Of a stretch of DNA of 64,000 nt, positions 8,956 to 17,998 are shown piece by piece. The translations under genes and the position numbers were made by a program. Source of the stretch: Segatella copri (lineage in GTDB: Bacteria; Bacteroidota; Bacteroidia; Bacteroidales; Bacteroidaceae); the NCBI RefSeq assembly GCF_026015295.1, contig NZ_JAPDUW010000001.1, positions 1,984,001 to 2,048,000 on the forward strand, read 5' to 3'. The notes below the pieces were generated by a model. It was not told the DNA's origin, did no database searches, and worked only from the letters and a program-made list of their open reading frames with translations. Position 1 is the stretch's first letter. Every line of letters starts with the position of its first letter.

Positions 8956-8986
8956 AAGCCGAGAGTGAAAATTCTCGGCTTTTTTG
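8956..8986 (+). terminator. Terminator after pepD
   Basis: AAGCCGAGA and TCTCGGCTT form a perfect 9-bp stem with an 8-base loop followed by TTTTTTG. Confidence 0.9.
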
Positions 8987-9009
8987 TTCCAGTTTTCAAA
9001 AGAAATCAT

Positions 9010-9017
9010 TACCTTTG
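9010..9017 (+). promoter_or_regulatory. Promoter -7 box for corA transcript
   Basis: TACCTTTG, an exact TAnnTTTG match. The corA start codon lies 220 bases downstream, so the transcript carries an unusually long leader. Confidence 0.7.
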
Positions 9018-9100
9018 CAGTCGATTTCGCAAGTCTTGTAAAATCTCTGTAGCAGATCATACAAATTCACTTGCATAAGTTTCATTAAAATAACACCAAA

Positions 9101-9236
9101 ATGGACGATTATCACGCGGAGAACAATAATGAATTGTAAGGCGTGGAGATTCAGCAACGATGAAGCCTTTCAGTAGGCCGTACCCAAGCGCTAGTCTCCA
9201 TACCCCAAACTTTTATTATGTGGAGATTAGCAAACT
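9101..9236 (+). promoter_or_regulatory. Structured leader of corA with mini-ORF and alternative hairpins
   Basis: A 12-codon ORF (MDDYHAENNNEL, 9101-9139) is followed by GTGGAGATT at 9143-9151 and again at 9220-9228. AGTCTCCAT at 9193-9201 can pair with either copy. Pairing with the second copy gives a 12-bp hairpin (9191-9202 with 9219-9230) that ends just before the corA ATG at 9237; pairing with the first copy frees the start region. This is the architecture of an attenuator or riboswitch. The ligand is unknown; Mg2+ is a guess from the downstream gene. Confidence 0.5.
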
Positions 9237-10163
9237 ATGAAGACTTATTGGAATATAGACAAGAATCTGACTGTACTCAATGAGTGGCAGCCAAACTGCT
9301 GGATACAAGTAACATGTCCAACTGATGAAGACCAGCGCTTGCTGGAAGAAGAATTCAAGATCCCTGATTATTTCCTCTCGGATATCAGCGATACCGATGA
9401 GCGTGCCCGCTATGAATATGACGATGGCTGGATGCTCATCATCCTCCGTATCCCTTATGTCAAGGAAATACGCAGCCGTACCCCATACACCACCGTGCCT
9501 CTGGGTATCATCCATAAGCGCGATGTTACCATCACCGTATGCTATTATGAAACCAATATGATGATTGATTTCGTAAGCTACCAGCAGAAGCGCAGCGAGG
9601 GGTTCACCGACTATGTAGACATGACCTTCCGTCTCTTCCTGTCATCAGCGGTTTGGTATCTGAAGCGATTGAAACAGATCAATTCGCTCATAGAAAAGGC
9701 AAAACGAAACCTCGATCATGGTGTGAACAATGAGAGCCTGATTGGCCTGAGCCGCCTGCAGGACTCCCTTACCTACTTCATCACCTCTATCCGAGGCAAC
9801 GAGAATCTCCTGTCTAAGTTGAAGTTCAAGCTGCAGGTGGACGAACTTGATGCCGACCTCATCGAAGACGTAAACATCGAGATGACACAGGCACGCGAAA
9901 CCACAAGCATCTACTCCGACATTCTGGAGTCGACGATGGATACCTATTCGAGCATCATCAACAACAACATGAATACCACGATGCGTACCCTGACCAGTAT
10001 CAGTATCGTCATGATGTTGCCTACGCTGATTTCCTCATTGTTCGGTATGAACTTAATCAACGGTATGGAAGACAGCCATTACGGATTTGCCATTGCCCTG
10101 GTTATCTCCGTGCTCGTTTCTGCACTTTCATGGGGCTTCCTCAGATACAAACGCCTGCTCTAA
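9237..10163 (+). CDS. corA: CorA-family Mg2+ (divalent cation) transporter
   Basis: A 308-aa member of the CorA family of pentameric inner-membrane cation channels. The N-terminal cytoplasmic domain holds the long stalk helix (about residues 150-240), and two C-terminal membrane helices follow. The first ends in the signature GMN (LFGMNLINGMED) that forms the selectivity filter. The C-terminus RYKRLL is basic as expected. The gene is preceded by a long structured leader and followed by a terminator, so it is a single-gene unit. Confidence 0.92.
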   Translation: MKTYWNIDKNLTVLNEWQPNCWIQVTCPTDEDQRLLEEEFKIPDYFLSDISDTDERARYEYDDGWMLIILRIPYVKEIRSRTPYTTVPLGIIHKRDVTITVCYYETNMMIDFVSYQQKRSEGFTDYVDMTFRLFLSSAVWYLKRLKQINSLIEKAKRNLDHGVNNESLIGLSRLQDSLTYFITSIRGNENLLSKLKFKLQVDELDADLIEDVNIEMTQARETTSIYSDILESTMDTYSSIINNNMNTTMRTLTSISIVMMLPTLISSLFGMNLINGMEDSHYGFAIALVISVLVSALSWGFLRYKRLL

Positions 10164-10260
10164 GCATATACCACTCTGATATGCATTAAGTAGCTCGAAA
10201 GAGCACATAAAACGATGATTAGCAAGAAAAAGGCAATTATAAATACAAAAAAAATTAAAA

Positions 10261-10298
10261 AATCGAATATCATGGCAAGATATTCGATTTTTTTTTTT
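10261..10298 (+). terminator. Terminator after corA
   Basis: AATCGAATATC and GATATTCGATT form a perfect 11-bp stem with a 7-base loop and a following T run of about ten. Confidence 0.92.
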
Positions 10299-10321
10299 AA
10301 GTTTGCAACTTATTAATAATA

Positions 10322-10329
10322 TAATTTTG
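10322..10329 (+). promoter_or_regulatory. Promoter -7 box for the DUF349 gene
   Basis: TAATTTTG fits TAnnTTTG, with TTTG at 10302. The leader to the ATG is about 65 bases. Confidence 0.5.
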
Positions 10330-10398
10330 TATGGGGTCGAATTGCAGATAAGCGACTACCGGCCCAAGAAACTCGAATCATAAACTAAACAAAGTGAC

Positions 10399-12168
10399 AT
10401 GATGGACTCTCAAGAAAAAGCTCTGTTGCAGCAGAGCACCCTGGAAGACCCTGCCAAGAAGGCTTATGCCACCAAGCAGGAAGTGCTCGAAAGAGTAAAG
10501 GAAATCGCTCATAGCAGCGAAAATCCAAACAAGGAGGAACTCGACCTACTCAAGACAACTTTCTACAAGATTCATCTCGCAGAAAGAGACGCACAGATGA
10601 AAGAGTATCTCGCAAAAGGCGGTGACCCAGAGAAGTATATCCTTCTACCGGATGACACCGAAGAAGCCTTCAAGGCTGAGATGCAACTCATCAAGGAGAA
10701 AAGAGCCAAGATCTTCCTGGCACAAGAAGAAGAAAAACAAGATAATCTCCGCAAAAAAGAGGAAATTATCGAAAAGATAAAGGCCATGACCACCTCACCG
10801 GAGGAGGCCAACAAATCATATCAGGACTTCAAGGCCTTGCAGCAGGAATGGAAGGAAATCAAGAACATCCCTGCAGACAAGGCAAACGAGGTATGGAAGA
10901 ACTACCAGCTCTATGTAGAGCAGTTCTACGACATGCTCAAGTTGAACAGCGAAGCCCGCGAATATGACTTCAAGAAGAATCTTGAAGCCAAGACCAAACT
11001 CTGCGAGGCTGCAGAGAAACTCAATGAGGAAGAGGATGTTATTTCTGCCTTCCACCAGCTTCAGGACCTCCACCAGCAATATCGTGAGATTGGTCCTGTT
11101 GCCAAGGAGTTGAGAGAACAGATTTGGGAGCGTTTCAAGGCTGCCAGCACTGTTATCAACAAGAAGCACCAGCAGCACTTCGAAGACCTGCGTGCCAAGG
11201 AAGAGGAAAACCTCGCCAAGAAAACTGCCCTCTGCGAAAAGGTAGAGGCTGCCAACCAAGGAGAATACAAGACTGCTAAGGACTGGGAAAAGATTACCCA
11301 GGAAATCATAGAGATTCAGAAAGAGTGGCGCACTATCGGTTTTGCCCCTCAGAAAATGAACGTCAAGATTTTTGAGCGTTTCCGCATCGCCAACGATGAA
11401 TTCTTCAACAAGAAGGCAGAATTCTTCAAAGGATTGAAAGATACCTACTCTGCCAATCTCGAAAAGAAACAGCAACTCGTAAACAAGGCAAAGGAACTGG
11501 CTGACAGTACAGACTGGAAGAAGACTGGCGACAAGTTCATCGCTCTCCAGAAAGAATGGAAGAAGGTGGGTACCGTACCTCATAAACAAGGCGAATTGCT
11601 CTGGAAGGAATTTCTGGATACCTGCAACAAGTTCTTCGAAGCCCGCAACAAGCAGAATGCCGGTTCACGCAGCGAGGAACATGCCAATCTGGACAAGAAG
11701 CGCAACATTATTGCCCAGCTCAAGGAACTTGTAGTTGCAGAGATTTCAGACAACGATTTCCAAAAGAAGCTCAAAGATCTTGCCAAGCAATATAGTGCAA
11801 TCGGACACGTCCCTTTCAAAGAGAAAGACAAGGTCTATAAAGAGTATCATGAGGCTATCGATGCAGCCTATGAGAAACTTCACGCCACCAATGCCAAGCG
11901 CCACTTTGACAACTTCAAGAACAACTTGAAGAATGTTGCCAAGGAAGGCGGCAATGCACTCGGCAATGAGCGTGGTAAACTCTTGCGCCGCTACGACCAA
12001 TTGCGCAGCGAGATTACTACCTACGAGAACAACCTCGGTTTCTTCAATACGGCCAGCAAGAAGGGCAACAGCCTGGTAGAAGAAATGAACCGTAAGATTG
12101 AGAAACTCAAGGCTGACCTCGAAATGGTAAAGCAGAAAATCAAGGCTATTGATGCCGAGAAGAAATAA
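10399..12168 (+). CDS. DUF349 domain protein, helical repeats
   Basis: A 589-aa, charged, almost entirely helical cytosolic protein made of repeated DUF349 units. Each unit carries a W-x-x-I/V-G pattern (LQQEWKEIKNIPADK, LHQQYREIGPVAKE, IQKEWRTIGFAPQK, LQKEWKKVGTVPHK, LAKQYSAIGHVPFK), so about five repeats are visible between residues 130 and 480. The C-terminal 60 residues form a coiled coil. The family is common in Bacteroidetes and Actinobacteria; its function is not established. Single-gene unit with a strong terminator. Confidence 0.88.
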   Translation: MMDSQEKALLQQSTLEDPAKKAYATKQEVLERVKEIAHSSENPNKEELDLLKTTFYKIHLAERDAQMKEYLAKGGDPEKYILLPDDTEEAFKAEMQLIKEKRAKIFLAQEEEKQDNLRKKEEIIEKIKAMTTSPEEANKSYQDFKALQQEWKEIKNIPADKANEVWKNYQLYVEQFYDMLKLNSEAREYDFKKNLEAKTKLCEAAEKLNEEEDVISAFHQLQDLHQQYREIGPVAKELREQIWERFKAASTVINKKHQQHFEDLRAKEEENLAKKTALCEKVEAANQGEYKTAKDWEKITQEIIEIQKEWRTIGFAPQKMNVKIFERFRIANDEFFNKKAEFFKGLKDTYSANLEKKQQLVNKAKELADSTDWKKTGDKFIALQKEWKKVGTVPHKQGELLWKEFLDTCNKFFEARNKQNAGSRSEEHANLDKKRNIIAQLKELVVAEISDNDFQKKLKDLAKQYSAIGHVPFKEKDKVYKEYHEAIDAAYEKLHATNAKRHFDNFKNNLKNVAKEGGNALGNERGKLLRRYDQLRSEITTYENNLGFFNTASKKGNSLVEEMNRKIEKLKADLEMVKQKIKAIDAEKK

Positions 12169-12172
12169 ATAC

Positions 12173-12207
12173 AATAAACCCCAGGGCGAAAGCTCTGGGG
12201 TTTATTG
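12173..12207 (+). terminator. Terminator between DUF349 gene and tRNA-Gln pair
   Basis: AATAAACCCCAG and CTGGGGTTTATT pair over a GAAA-type loop. It is symmetrical and may serve both converging transcripts. Confidence 0.85.
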
Positions 12208-12287
12208 TTATGAATACTCCATAAAACAGAATTTCTATAAACAAAAAAAACACCTTTCATTACTGAAAGATGCCTTACCGTATGAGT

Positions 12288-12357
12288 TGGGATACCCGGA
12301 CTCGAACCAGGAATGACAGGACCAGAATCTGTAGTGTTACCATTACACCATATCCCA
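12288..12357 (-). tRNA. tRNA-Gln (anticodon CUG), copy 1
   Basis: The minus strand folds as a 70-nt cloverleaf: acceptor TGGGATA/TATCCCA, D arm GTGT...ACAC, anticodon loop TTCTGGT with anticodon CTG, and T arm CCTGGTTCGAGTCCGGG. CCA is not encoded. It is identical to the second copy 26 bases away. Confidence 0.95.
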
Positions 12358-12383
12358 AACTTAAAATAGAACTTTTTGATTGT

Positions 12384-12453
12384 TGGGATACCCGGACTCG
12401 AACCAGGAATGACAGGACCAGAATCTGTAGTGTTACCATTACACCATATCCCA
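12384..12453 (-). tRNA. tRNA-Gln (anticodon CUG), copy 2
   Basis: Identical sequence to the neighbouring copy, in the same orientation, nearer to the promoter. The pair is probably cotranscribed and reflects a recent tandem duplication. Confidence 0.95.
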
Positions 12454-12492
12454 ATATCAGCAAAAGAGATGTTCATTTCTCAATTGCGAGTG

Positions 12493-12500
12493 CAAAGGTA
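12493..12500 (-). promoter_or_regulatory. Promoter -7 box for tRNA-Gln pair
   Basis: The minus strand reads TACCTTTG 40 bases before the first tRNA. Confidence 0.65.
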
Positions 12501-12614
12501 CTAGTTTTTTTTGAACCTACAAAATTTTTCGGCACTTTTTTCTAAAAAAAGCGCAATTTCTTTAATTTTCCACATTTTTTTTGCCTTTTAAGTCGATTTT
12601 CCATTATAATAATG

Positions 12615-12622
12615 TATCTTTG
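12615..12622 (+). promoter_or_regulatory. Promoter -7 box for rsfS-ftsH-cdsA
   Basis: TATCTTTG lies 43 bases before the rsfS start. No terminator is seen before ftsH or cdsA, so this may drive all three genes. Confidence 0.7.
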
Positions 12623-12665
12623 CAGAAAAATAGAGAATATAAATTAAGTAAGAAAGAAAAGATAA

Positions 12666-13025
12666 ATGAACACAGTTAAACAACTCGTAGAGACTATTAA
12701 AGAAGGTATACAAGAAAAGAAAGGTCAAGACATCGTTATCGCCGACCTGACAGAAATCGATGGAAGCATTGCCAAGTACTTCATCATCTGCCAGGGAGGA
12801 AGCCCTACTCAGGTTGAAGCTATCGCAGGTTCTGTGGGAGACATCGTGCGCAAGAACCTGAAAGAAAAACCTGTAAATGTAGCAGGTCTCGGCAACGACC
12901 AGTGGGTGGCAATGGACTTTGTTGACGTATTAGTACACATCTTCCTTCCGGAAGTACGTGCTTATTACGACCTCGAACATTTATGGGAGGATGCAAAGCT
13001 TACCCATATACCTAATCTCGACTAG
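12666..13025 (+). CDS. rsfS: Ribosome silencing factor RsfS (Iojap family)
   Basis: A 119-aa protein that binds uL14 and blocks subunit joining when nutrients are scarce. Typical segments: IEGIQEKKGQDIVIADLTEI, YFIICQGGSPTQVEAIAGSV and the C-terminal WVAMDFVDVLVHIFLPEVR followed by YYDLEHLWEDA. Length is normal. First gene of a probable rsfS-ftsH-cdsA operon, a gene order common in Bacteroidales. Confidence 0.96.
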   Translation: MNTVKQLVETIKEGIQEKKGQDIVIADLTEIDGSIAKYFIICQGGSPTQVEAIAGSVGDIVRKNLKEKPVNVAGLGNDQWVAMDFVDVLVHIFLPEVRAYYDLEHLWEDAKLTHIPNLD

Positions 13026-13095
13026 TCAGTCTCTCCCATCCTACATGATGGTTCAGACATTGTTTTTCGACTAAAAGTTATACATATAAAATAAA

Positions 13096-15186
13096 ATGGA
13101 ACAAAGCAATAATATGAAGCCTCGTGGCAATGGCGGACCAAAGATGCCACGATTTAATATGACCTGGCTTTTCACCATCTGCCTCATCACCATGATTATC
13201 CTCTTCTTTACAGGAGGAGGCGATGCGATTGGAGGCAGCGCTGCCAAGGAAGCCACATACACCCAGTTCAAACAGTATGTAGACAAGGGTTATGTGCTCA
13301 GTGTTGTGGCCAATAAAACAGAAAGCACCCTCAAAATATACATCAACCCGAAATATACGCGCGATGTATACAATATGCCGGCAAAGTCTGTAGGTCCTAA
13401 CCCGTACGTAAAAGTACAGTTCGGCTCGGTTGACGAAGTTGAACGCTATGCCAACCAGATGTTGAAGGAAAAGAAGATACGCTCCTTCAGCTACGATAAC
13501 CAGAAGGATAACGACTTCTTAAGCACGCTCTTCAATCTGGCACCTCTGCTCTTCTTCGTATTCTTCATCCTTTGGATGTCTGGAAGATTCAGCGGCGGTA
13601 TGGGCAGCGGCGGTATGGGCGGCGGCATCTTCAGCGTGGGCAAAAGCAAAGCTAAGATGTACGAAAAGGGAAATGCCATCGGCATCACCTTTAAGGATGT
13701 GGCCGGACAGGAAGGTGCCAAGCAGGAAGTGAAGGAAATTGTAGACTTCCTGAAAAACCCACAAAAATATACCGATTTGGGTGGTAAGATTCCAAAGGGA
13801 GCCCTTCTCGTAGGCCCTCCGGGAACTGGTAAGACCCTCTTGGCTAAGGCTGTTGCCGGCGAGGCTGGCGTACCTTTCTTCTCCATGAGCGGTTCCGACT
13901 TCGTTGAAATGTTCGTAGGTGTAGGTGCCTCACGTGTACGCGACCTTTTCCGTCAGGCTAAAGAGAAATCACCTTGTATCATCTTTATCGATGAGATTGA
14001 TGCTGTAGGCCGTGCCCGCAGCAAGAACCCAGCCATGGGTGGTAATGATGAGCGCGAGAACACCTTGAACGCTCTCCTTACAGAGATGGATGGTTTCGGC
14101 ACCAACAGTGGTGTCATCATCCTTGCTGCTACCAACCGTGTAGACATGCTCGACAGCGCCTTGCTCCGTGCCGGACGTTTCGACCGCGAAATTCACGTAG
14201 ATCTCCCTGGTTTGAACGAACGTAAGGCTATCTTCCTGGTTCATCTCAAACCTATCAAGATAGACGAAACTGTAGATGTTGATCTCCTGGCCCGCCAGAC
14301 TCCAGGTTTCTCGGGTGCAGATATTGCCAACGTTTGTAACGAGGCAGCCCTCATTGCTGCACGCCACGACAAGAAGGCTGTGTGCAAACAGGATTTCCTC
14401 GATGCAGTAGACCGTATTGTAGGCGGTCTGGAGAAGAAGACTAAGGTGATGACTGCCGACGAAAAGCGTAGCATCGCTCTCCACGAAGCAGGCCACGCAA
14501 CCATCTCATGGTTCTGCCAGTATGCCAACCCTCTCATCAAGGTTACCATCGTACCTCGTGGTCAGGCTCTCGGTGCTGCATGGTATCTTCCAGAAGAGCG
14601 CCAGATAACCACCAAGGAACAGATGCTCGACGAGATGTGTTCATTAATGGGTGGACGTGCCGCAGAAGAACTCTTCACCGGTCATATTTCGTCAGGAGCC
14701 ATGAACGACCTGGAGCGCGCCACAAAGAGTGCTTATGGTATGGTAGCTTATCTCGGTATGAGCAAGACGTTGCCAAACATCTGCTTTTACAACCGGAACG
14801 AATATGCATTCCAGCGTCCGTACTCTGAGTCTACAGCCCGCGAAATAGACCAGGAAGTTCTGAAGATTGTCAACGAGCAGTATACCCGTGCCAAGAACAT
14901 TCTGATGGAGCACAAGGAAGGCCACAATGCCTTAGCAGAACTTCTGATTAAGAAAGAGGTGATTATGGCAGAAGACGTAGAACATATCTTTGGCAAGCGC
15001 CCTTGGTTGAGCCGTTCACAGGAAATCATGGAAGACGAACAGCCTAAGATAGACGATGACGCCGTAAAGGAACTTCCTGAAGTTCAGGCTGCCATCAAGG
15101 AGCATGAAGAGAACCAGAAGAAGAATGCAGATTCTGATGAGACTTCCAAGAAGGATGAAGGTTCGGAAGAAAACAAGAACGAATAA
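13096..15186 (+). CDS. ftsH: ATP-dependent zinc metalloprotease FtsH
   Basis: A 696-aa membrane-anchored AAA+ protease that degrades misfolded membrane proteins and regulates lipid A synthesis. Two membrane helices flank a periplasmic domain (about residues 15-37 and 140-160). AAA module: Walker [10 protein letters not shown], Walker [15 protein letters not shown] region [18 protein letters not shown]. Peptidase: zinc motif HEAGH, with the third ligand in the helical domain near DLERATKSA. The C-terminal tail is long and acidic ([10 protein letters not shown] ... EENKNE), usual in this phylum. Confidence 0.97.
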   Translation: MEQSNNMKPRGNGGPKMPRFNMTWLFTICLITMIILFFTGGGDAIGGSAAKEATYTQFKQYVDKGYVLSVVANKTESTLKIYINPKYTRDVYNMPAKSVGPNPYVKVQFGSVDEVERYANQMLKEKKIRSFSYDNQKDNDFLSTLFNLAPLLFFVFFILWMSGRFSGGMGSGGMGGGIFSVGKSKAKMYEKGNAIGITFKDVAGQEGAKQEVKEIVDFLKNPQKYTDLGGKIPKGALLVGPPGTGKTLLAKAVAGEAGVPFFSMSGSDFVEMFVGVGASRVRDLFRQAKEKSPCIIFIDEIDAVGRARSKNPAMGGNDERENTLNALLTEMDGFGTNSGVIILAATNRVDMLDSALLRAGRFDREIHVDLPGLNERKAIFLVHLKPIKIDETVDVDLLARQTPGFSGADIANVCNEAALIAARHDKKAVCKQDFLDAVDRIVGGLEKKTKVMTADEKRSIALHEAGHATISWFCQYANPLIKVTIVPRGQALGAAWYLPEERQITTKEQMLDEMCSLMGGRAAEELFTGHISSGAMNDLERATKSAYGMVAYLGMSKTLPNICFYNRNEYAFQRPYSESTAREIDQEVLKIVNEQYTRAKNILMEHKEGHNALAELLIKKEVIMAEDVEHIFGKRPWLSRSQEIMEDEQPKIDDDAVKELPEVQAAIKEHEENQKKNADSDETSKKDEGSEENKNE

Positions 15187-15197
15187 AACAAACCGAT

Positions 15198-16064
15198 ATG
15201 ACTGACAAACAGAAGAATCTAGTGATAAGATCCATCACAGGCGTATTTTTCGTGGTGTGCATGGTATCTTGCTTTCTCAATCCCAGAGCAATGGTTATCC
15301 TGTTCGCCCTCATTACAGGATTGAGCATCTGGGAGTATTGCGGATTAGTTAACCAGAAGGAGAATGTTACGGTAAACCGTTTCATCAGCACCGTAGCGGG
15401 TGTTTACTTCTTCCTTGCCGTGGCTGGTTTCCGCATGGGCATTGTGGGCAATTTCGTGGTTTTCGTACCTTATCTGCTCACCATCCTCTATCTCTTCATC
15501 AGCGAACTGTATACGGGCAATAAGGATGCCATCAACGATTGGGCTTACACTATGCTCTCTCAGTTGTACATCGCCTTGCCTTTCTCGATGATTAATGTAT
15601 TGAGTTTCGAGACATCAGCTTTCGATGGCCAGATACATTACGACATGCTGTTGCCTTTGAGCATTTTCATTTTCCTCTGGACCAATGATACCGGTGCCTA
15701 TTGCAGCGGATCGCTTTTCGGCAAGCATAAGCTCTTTCCTCGCATCAGTCCAGCCAAGAGTTGGGAAGGCAGCATAGGCGGAGGCATATTCGTACTGATA
15801 GCAGCAGGTATCATCGGCTATATTGCCAACGATGGCGAAGCCCACCGTCTCAGCATTCTCGGTTGGGAAGGTTTAGGTCTGGTTGTGGTATTCTTCGGCA
15901 CATGGGGCGATTTGGTAGAAAGCCTCTTCAAGCGTACCCTCGGAGTAAAGGATAGCGGCAACATCCTGCCAGGACATGGAGGCATGCTCGACCGCTTCGA
16001 CTCTTCGCTCATGGCGATACCAGCAGCAGTAATCTACCTATACACCATCCAGTTGTTTGGATAA
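15198..16064 (+). CDS. cdsA: Phosphatidate cytidylyltransferase
   Basis: A 288-aa polytopic membrane enzyme that converts phosphatidic acid and CTP into CDP-diacylglycerol, the branch point for phospholipids. The C-terminal CDS signature is complete: SLFKRTLGVKDSGNILPGHG then GMLDRFDS. SPAKSWEGSIGG, another conserved patch, lies about 60 residues earlier. It follows ftsH by 11 bases, so it is in the same operon; a terminator follows. Confidence 0.95.
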   Translation: MTDKQKNLVIRSITGVFFVVCMVSCFLNPRAMVILFALITGLSIWEYCGLVNQKENVTVNRFISTVAGVYFFLAVAGFRMGIVGNFVVFVPYLLTILYLFISELYTGNKDAINDWAYTMLSQLYIALPFSMINVLSFETSAFDGQIHYDMLLPLSIFIFLWTNDTGAYCSGSLFGKHKLFPRISPAKSWEGSIGGGIFVLIAAGIIGYIANDGEAHRLSILGWEGLGLVVVFFGTWGDLVESLFKRTLGVKDSGNILPGHGGMLDRFDSSLMAIPAAVIYLYTIQLFG

Positions 16065-16115
16065 TACATCTTTTATGAGATAAAGGCCAAACCTGCAGTT
16101 TGACCAAGCACAAAG

Positions 16116-16156
16116 AAAGGCAGGGATTCCTCAAAGAGAACCCCTGCCTTTTTTTT
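16116..16156 (+). terminator. Terminator after cdsA
   Basis: AAAGGCAGGG and CCCCTGCCTTT pair around a loop of about 15 bases and a run of eight T follows. Confidence 0.85.
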
Positions 16157-16222
16157 CATATCACCATAAAAAACACAAGTAGCTTCGTTGGCTTACGAAA
16201 GTACTTGCGATAAACTATGCTG

Positions 16223-16534
16223 TTATCTGTTATATTTCTTCAGTGCCTGCTTCACCATCTTGCCCCATGGCTTGATGAGATCATCTGTAATCTTTATGGG
16301 TGGCTGCATAGAAATGAAGGGTATACATCACATCCTCCACACCCTCGATAGGGCTCTTTGCCACGATATCAATATCCTGGTCCCAATGCGGACAGCCCAT
16401 CAGGATGATATTATCCGGATCATACTTTCTGATTTCCGTGATGATGGTTTTAGCGTATACCTTCAAATCTGCCTTAGTCAGCAGTTCTGCAGCGGATTGA
16501 TATCCGCCACAGAACTGAAAGAGATTGCTTTTTA
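16223..16534 (-). pseudogene. Remnant of a GH5 endoglucanase
   Basis: Directly after the lpxB stop, a frame without a proper start encodes IRKYDPDNIILMGCPHWDQD and VMYTLHFYAATHKD, which are the late beta-strand segments of glycoside hydrolase family 5 cellulases (HFYAATH holds a conserved catalytic-core His/Tyr pair). That frame stops at 16281, but a one-base shift continues as ITDDLIKPWGKMVKQALKKY up to a stop at 16223, resembling a GH5 C-terminus (WGKxVK). The N-terminal half including the acid/base Glu is missing, and the nucleophile region is deleted. This is a decayed gene, not a short protein. Confidence 0.65.
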
Positions 16535-17998
16535 TCAAAACATTTCACCTTTTTCCTGTTCTTCTTCAAAGCGTTCACCCTTCTGGGCTTCCTGCGCCTC
16601 ATACTGTGCTTGGGTTGCACGCTGCTGAGCCTCACGTGCCTTAGCCTCAGCCGCCAGTCGGGCTTTTTCTGCTCTTATTCTTGCCAGTTCAGCCTCTTCT
16701 TCTGCTCGCTTCTGCGCCGCCAAAGCTTCCTCTTCGGCACGTTTCTTAGCAGCCTCGGCTTCAGCTATCGCCTTCTGGCGCGCACGTTCTGCAGCCTCAG
16801 CTGCAGCTTTGGCTTCAGCTTCAGCACGCTCACGAGCCATACGGAGAAGCATTTCCCTACGCTTAACCAGAAGATCAAACATGATGCCCGCAGCCTCATC
16901 CGGCGCAACCTTATCGCCTAACTGAGTTCGAACTTCCTGATATTCTGCCAACATTTTATCCCTGCCAGGTTCTCCCGGAAGAATCTGATAAAGTTCGTTG
17001 GCAATACCATCAACCGAAAAGCGGTCGGCAAGCATCTCCGGCACAATCTCCTTATTGGCGATAAGATTCACCAGCGAGATAAACTTCACCTTGATGATAT
17101 GCTTGAAACCGAAACGGATGAGATGAGGTACAGGCGTTTCATAACATACCACCTGAGGCACATCAAAAAGAGCCGTCTCTAAAGTTGCAGTACCACTGGT
17201 AACAAGAGCTGCCGTAGCATGCGACAAGAGCGGATAAGTCTTGTTACGCACCAGTTTGACAGGTGTACCTTTGATAAACTTCTCATAGTAAGCATCGTCT
17301 ATCGAAGGAGCACCGGCAAGTACCATCTGATAATCTTCAAAACGCTCAGCCACCTCAATCATCGCCGGCAGATTGTCTTTGATTTCCTGCAGACGGCTTC
17401 CTGCCAGCAAAGCGATAACAGGGCGATAAGTGTCAAGATTATTCTCCTGACAGAATTCCGTAAAACTCTGATGATATCCCGACCTGAACTCCCCTACTTC
17501 CTGAGCCGTAGGATTACCTACATAGTGAATAGGATAACGGTGCTTCTTTTCGAAGAACGGCACCTCGAATGGCAAGATTGAAAAGAGTTCAGCGATATCA
17601 CGTTTAATGCTGCGAATCCGCCACTCCTTCCATGCCCATATCTTAGGAGAAATGTAATAATAGGCAGGGATATTGGTGTTCTTTTTCAAGAACTTAGCTA
17701 TCTTGAGATTAAATCCCGGATAATCTACCAGTATCACTACATCCGGCTTCCATTTCACAATATCTTCCTTGCATCTCTTCAGGTTCGAAAAGATGGTACC
17801 CAAATGTAGCAGTACAGGCACAAAACCCATATAAGCCAACTCCTTAAAATGCTTGACGCGAGTGCCACCTTCAGCAGCCATCAAATCACCGCCGAAGAAA
17901 CGAAATTCAGCAAACTCGTCTATTTTTTTCAACGAGCGCATCAATCTGCTGGCATGCAAATCTCCACTAGCCTCGCCTACTATCAGGTAATACTTCAT
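16535..17998 (-). CDS. lpxB: Lipid-A-disaccharide synthase with long C-terminal coiled-coil extension
   Basis: Residues 1-385 are a normal LpxB (GT19), which joins lipid X to UDP-diacylglucosamine in lipid A synthesis. Motifs: start YLIVGEASGDLHASRLM, DYPGFNLKIAKFLKK, YYISPKIWAWKEWRI, LLAGSRLQEI, TSGTATLETALFDVPQVVCY. The last 100 residues are an unusual alanine/glutamate/lysine/arginine-rich helix (RARQKAIAEAEAAKKRAEEE and similar repeats), resembling TolA or an extended coiled coil. Usual LpxB proteins are about 380 aa. The gene overlaps the surE stop by 4 bases, so translation is coupled. Confidence 0.93.
   Translation of the reverse strand: MKYYLIVGEASGDLHASRLMRSLKKIDEFAEFRFFGGDLMAAEGGTRVKHFKELAYMGFVPVLLHLGTIFSNLKRCKEDIVKWKPDVVILVDYPGFNLKIAKFLKKNTNIPAYYYISPKIWAWKEWRIRSIKRDIAELFSILPFEVPFFEKKHRYPIHYVGNPTAQEVGEFRSGYHQSFTEFCQENNLDTYRPVIALLAGSRLQEIKDNLPAMIEVAERFEDYQMVLAGAPSIDDAYYEKFIKGTPVKLVRNKTYPLLSHATAALVTSGTATLETALFDVPQVVCYETPVPHLIRFGFKHIIKVKFISLVNLIANKEIVPEMLADRFSVDGIANELYQILPGEPGRDKMLAEYQEVRTQLGDKVAPDEAAGIMFDLLVKRREMLLRMARERAEAEAKAAAEAAERARQKAIAEAEAAKKRAEEEALAAQKRAEEEAELARIRAEKARLAAEAKAREAQQRATQAQYEAQEAQKGERFEEEQEKGEMF

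Noticed and set aside
10816-11589. 257-aa minus-strand frame
   Set aside because: Leucine/valine-rich shadow of the DUF349 gene; no start context or family resemblance.
12021-12476. Minus-strand frame across the tRNA-Gln pair
   Set aside because: It contains the same tRNA sequence translated twice (GIWCNGNTTDSG repeated), so it is an artefact.
16281-16538. Intact 85-aa protein after lpxB
   Set aside because: Its only start is a TTG inside the lpxB end and the frame is the interior of a GH5 enzyme, so it is treated as a remnant.
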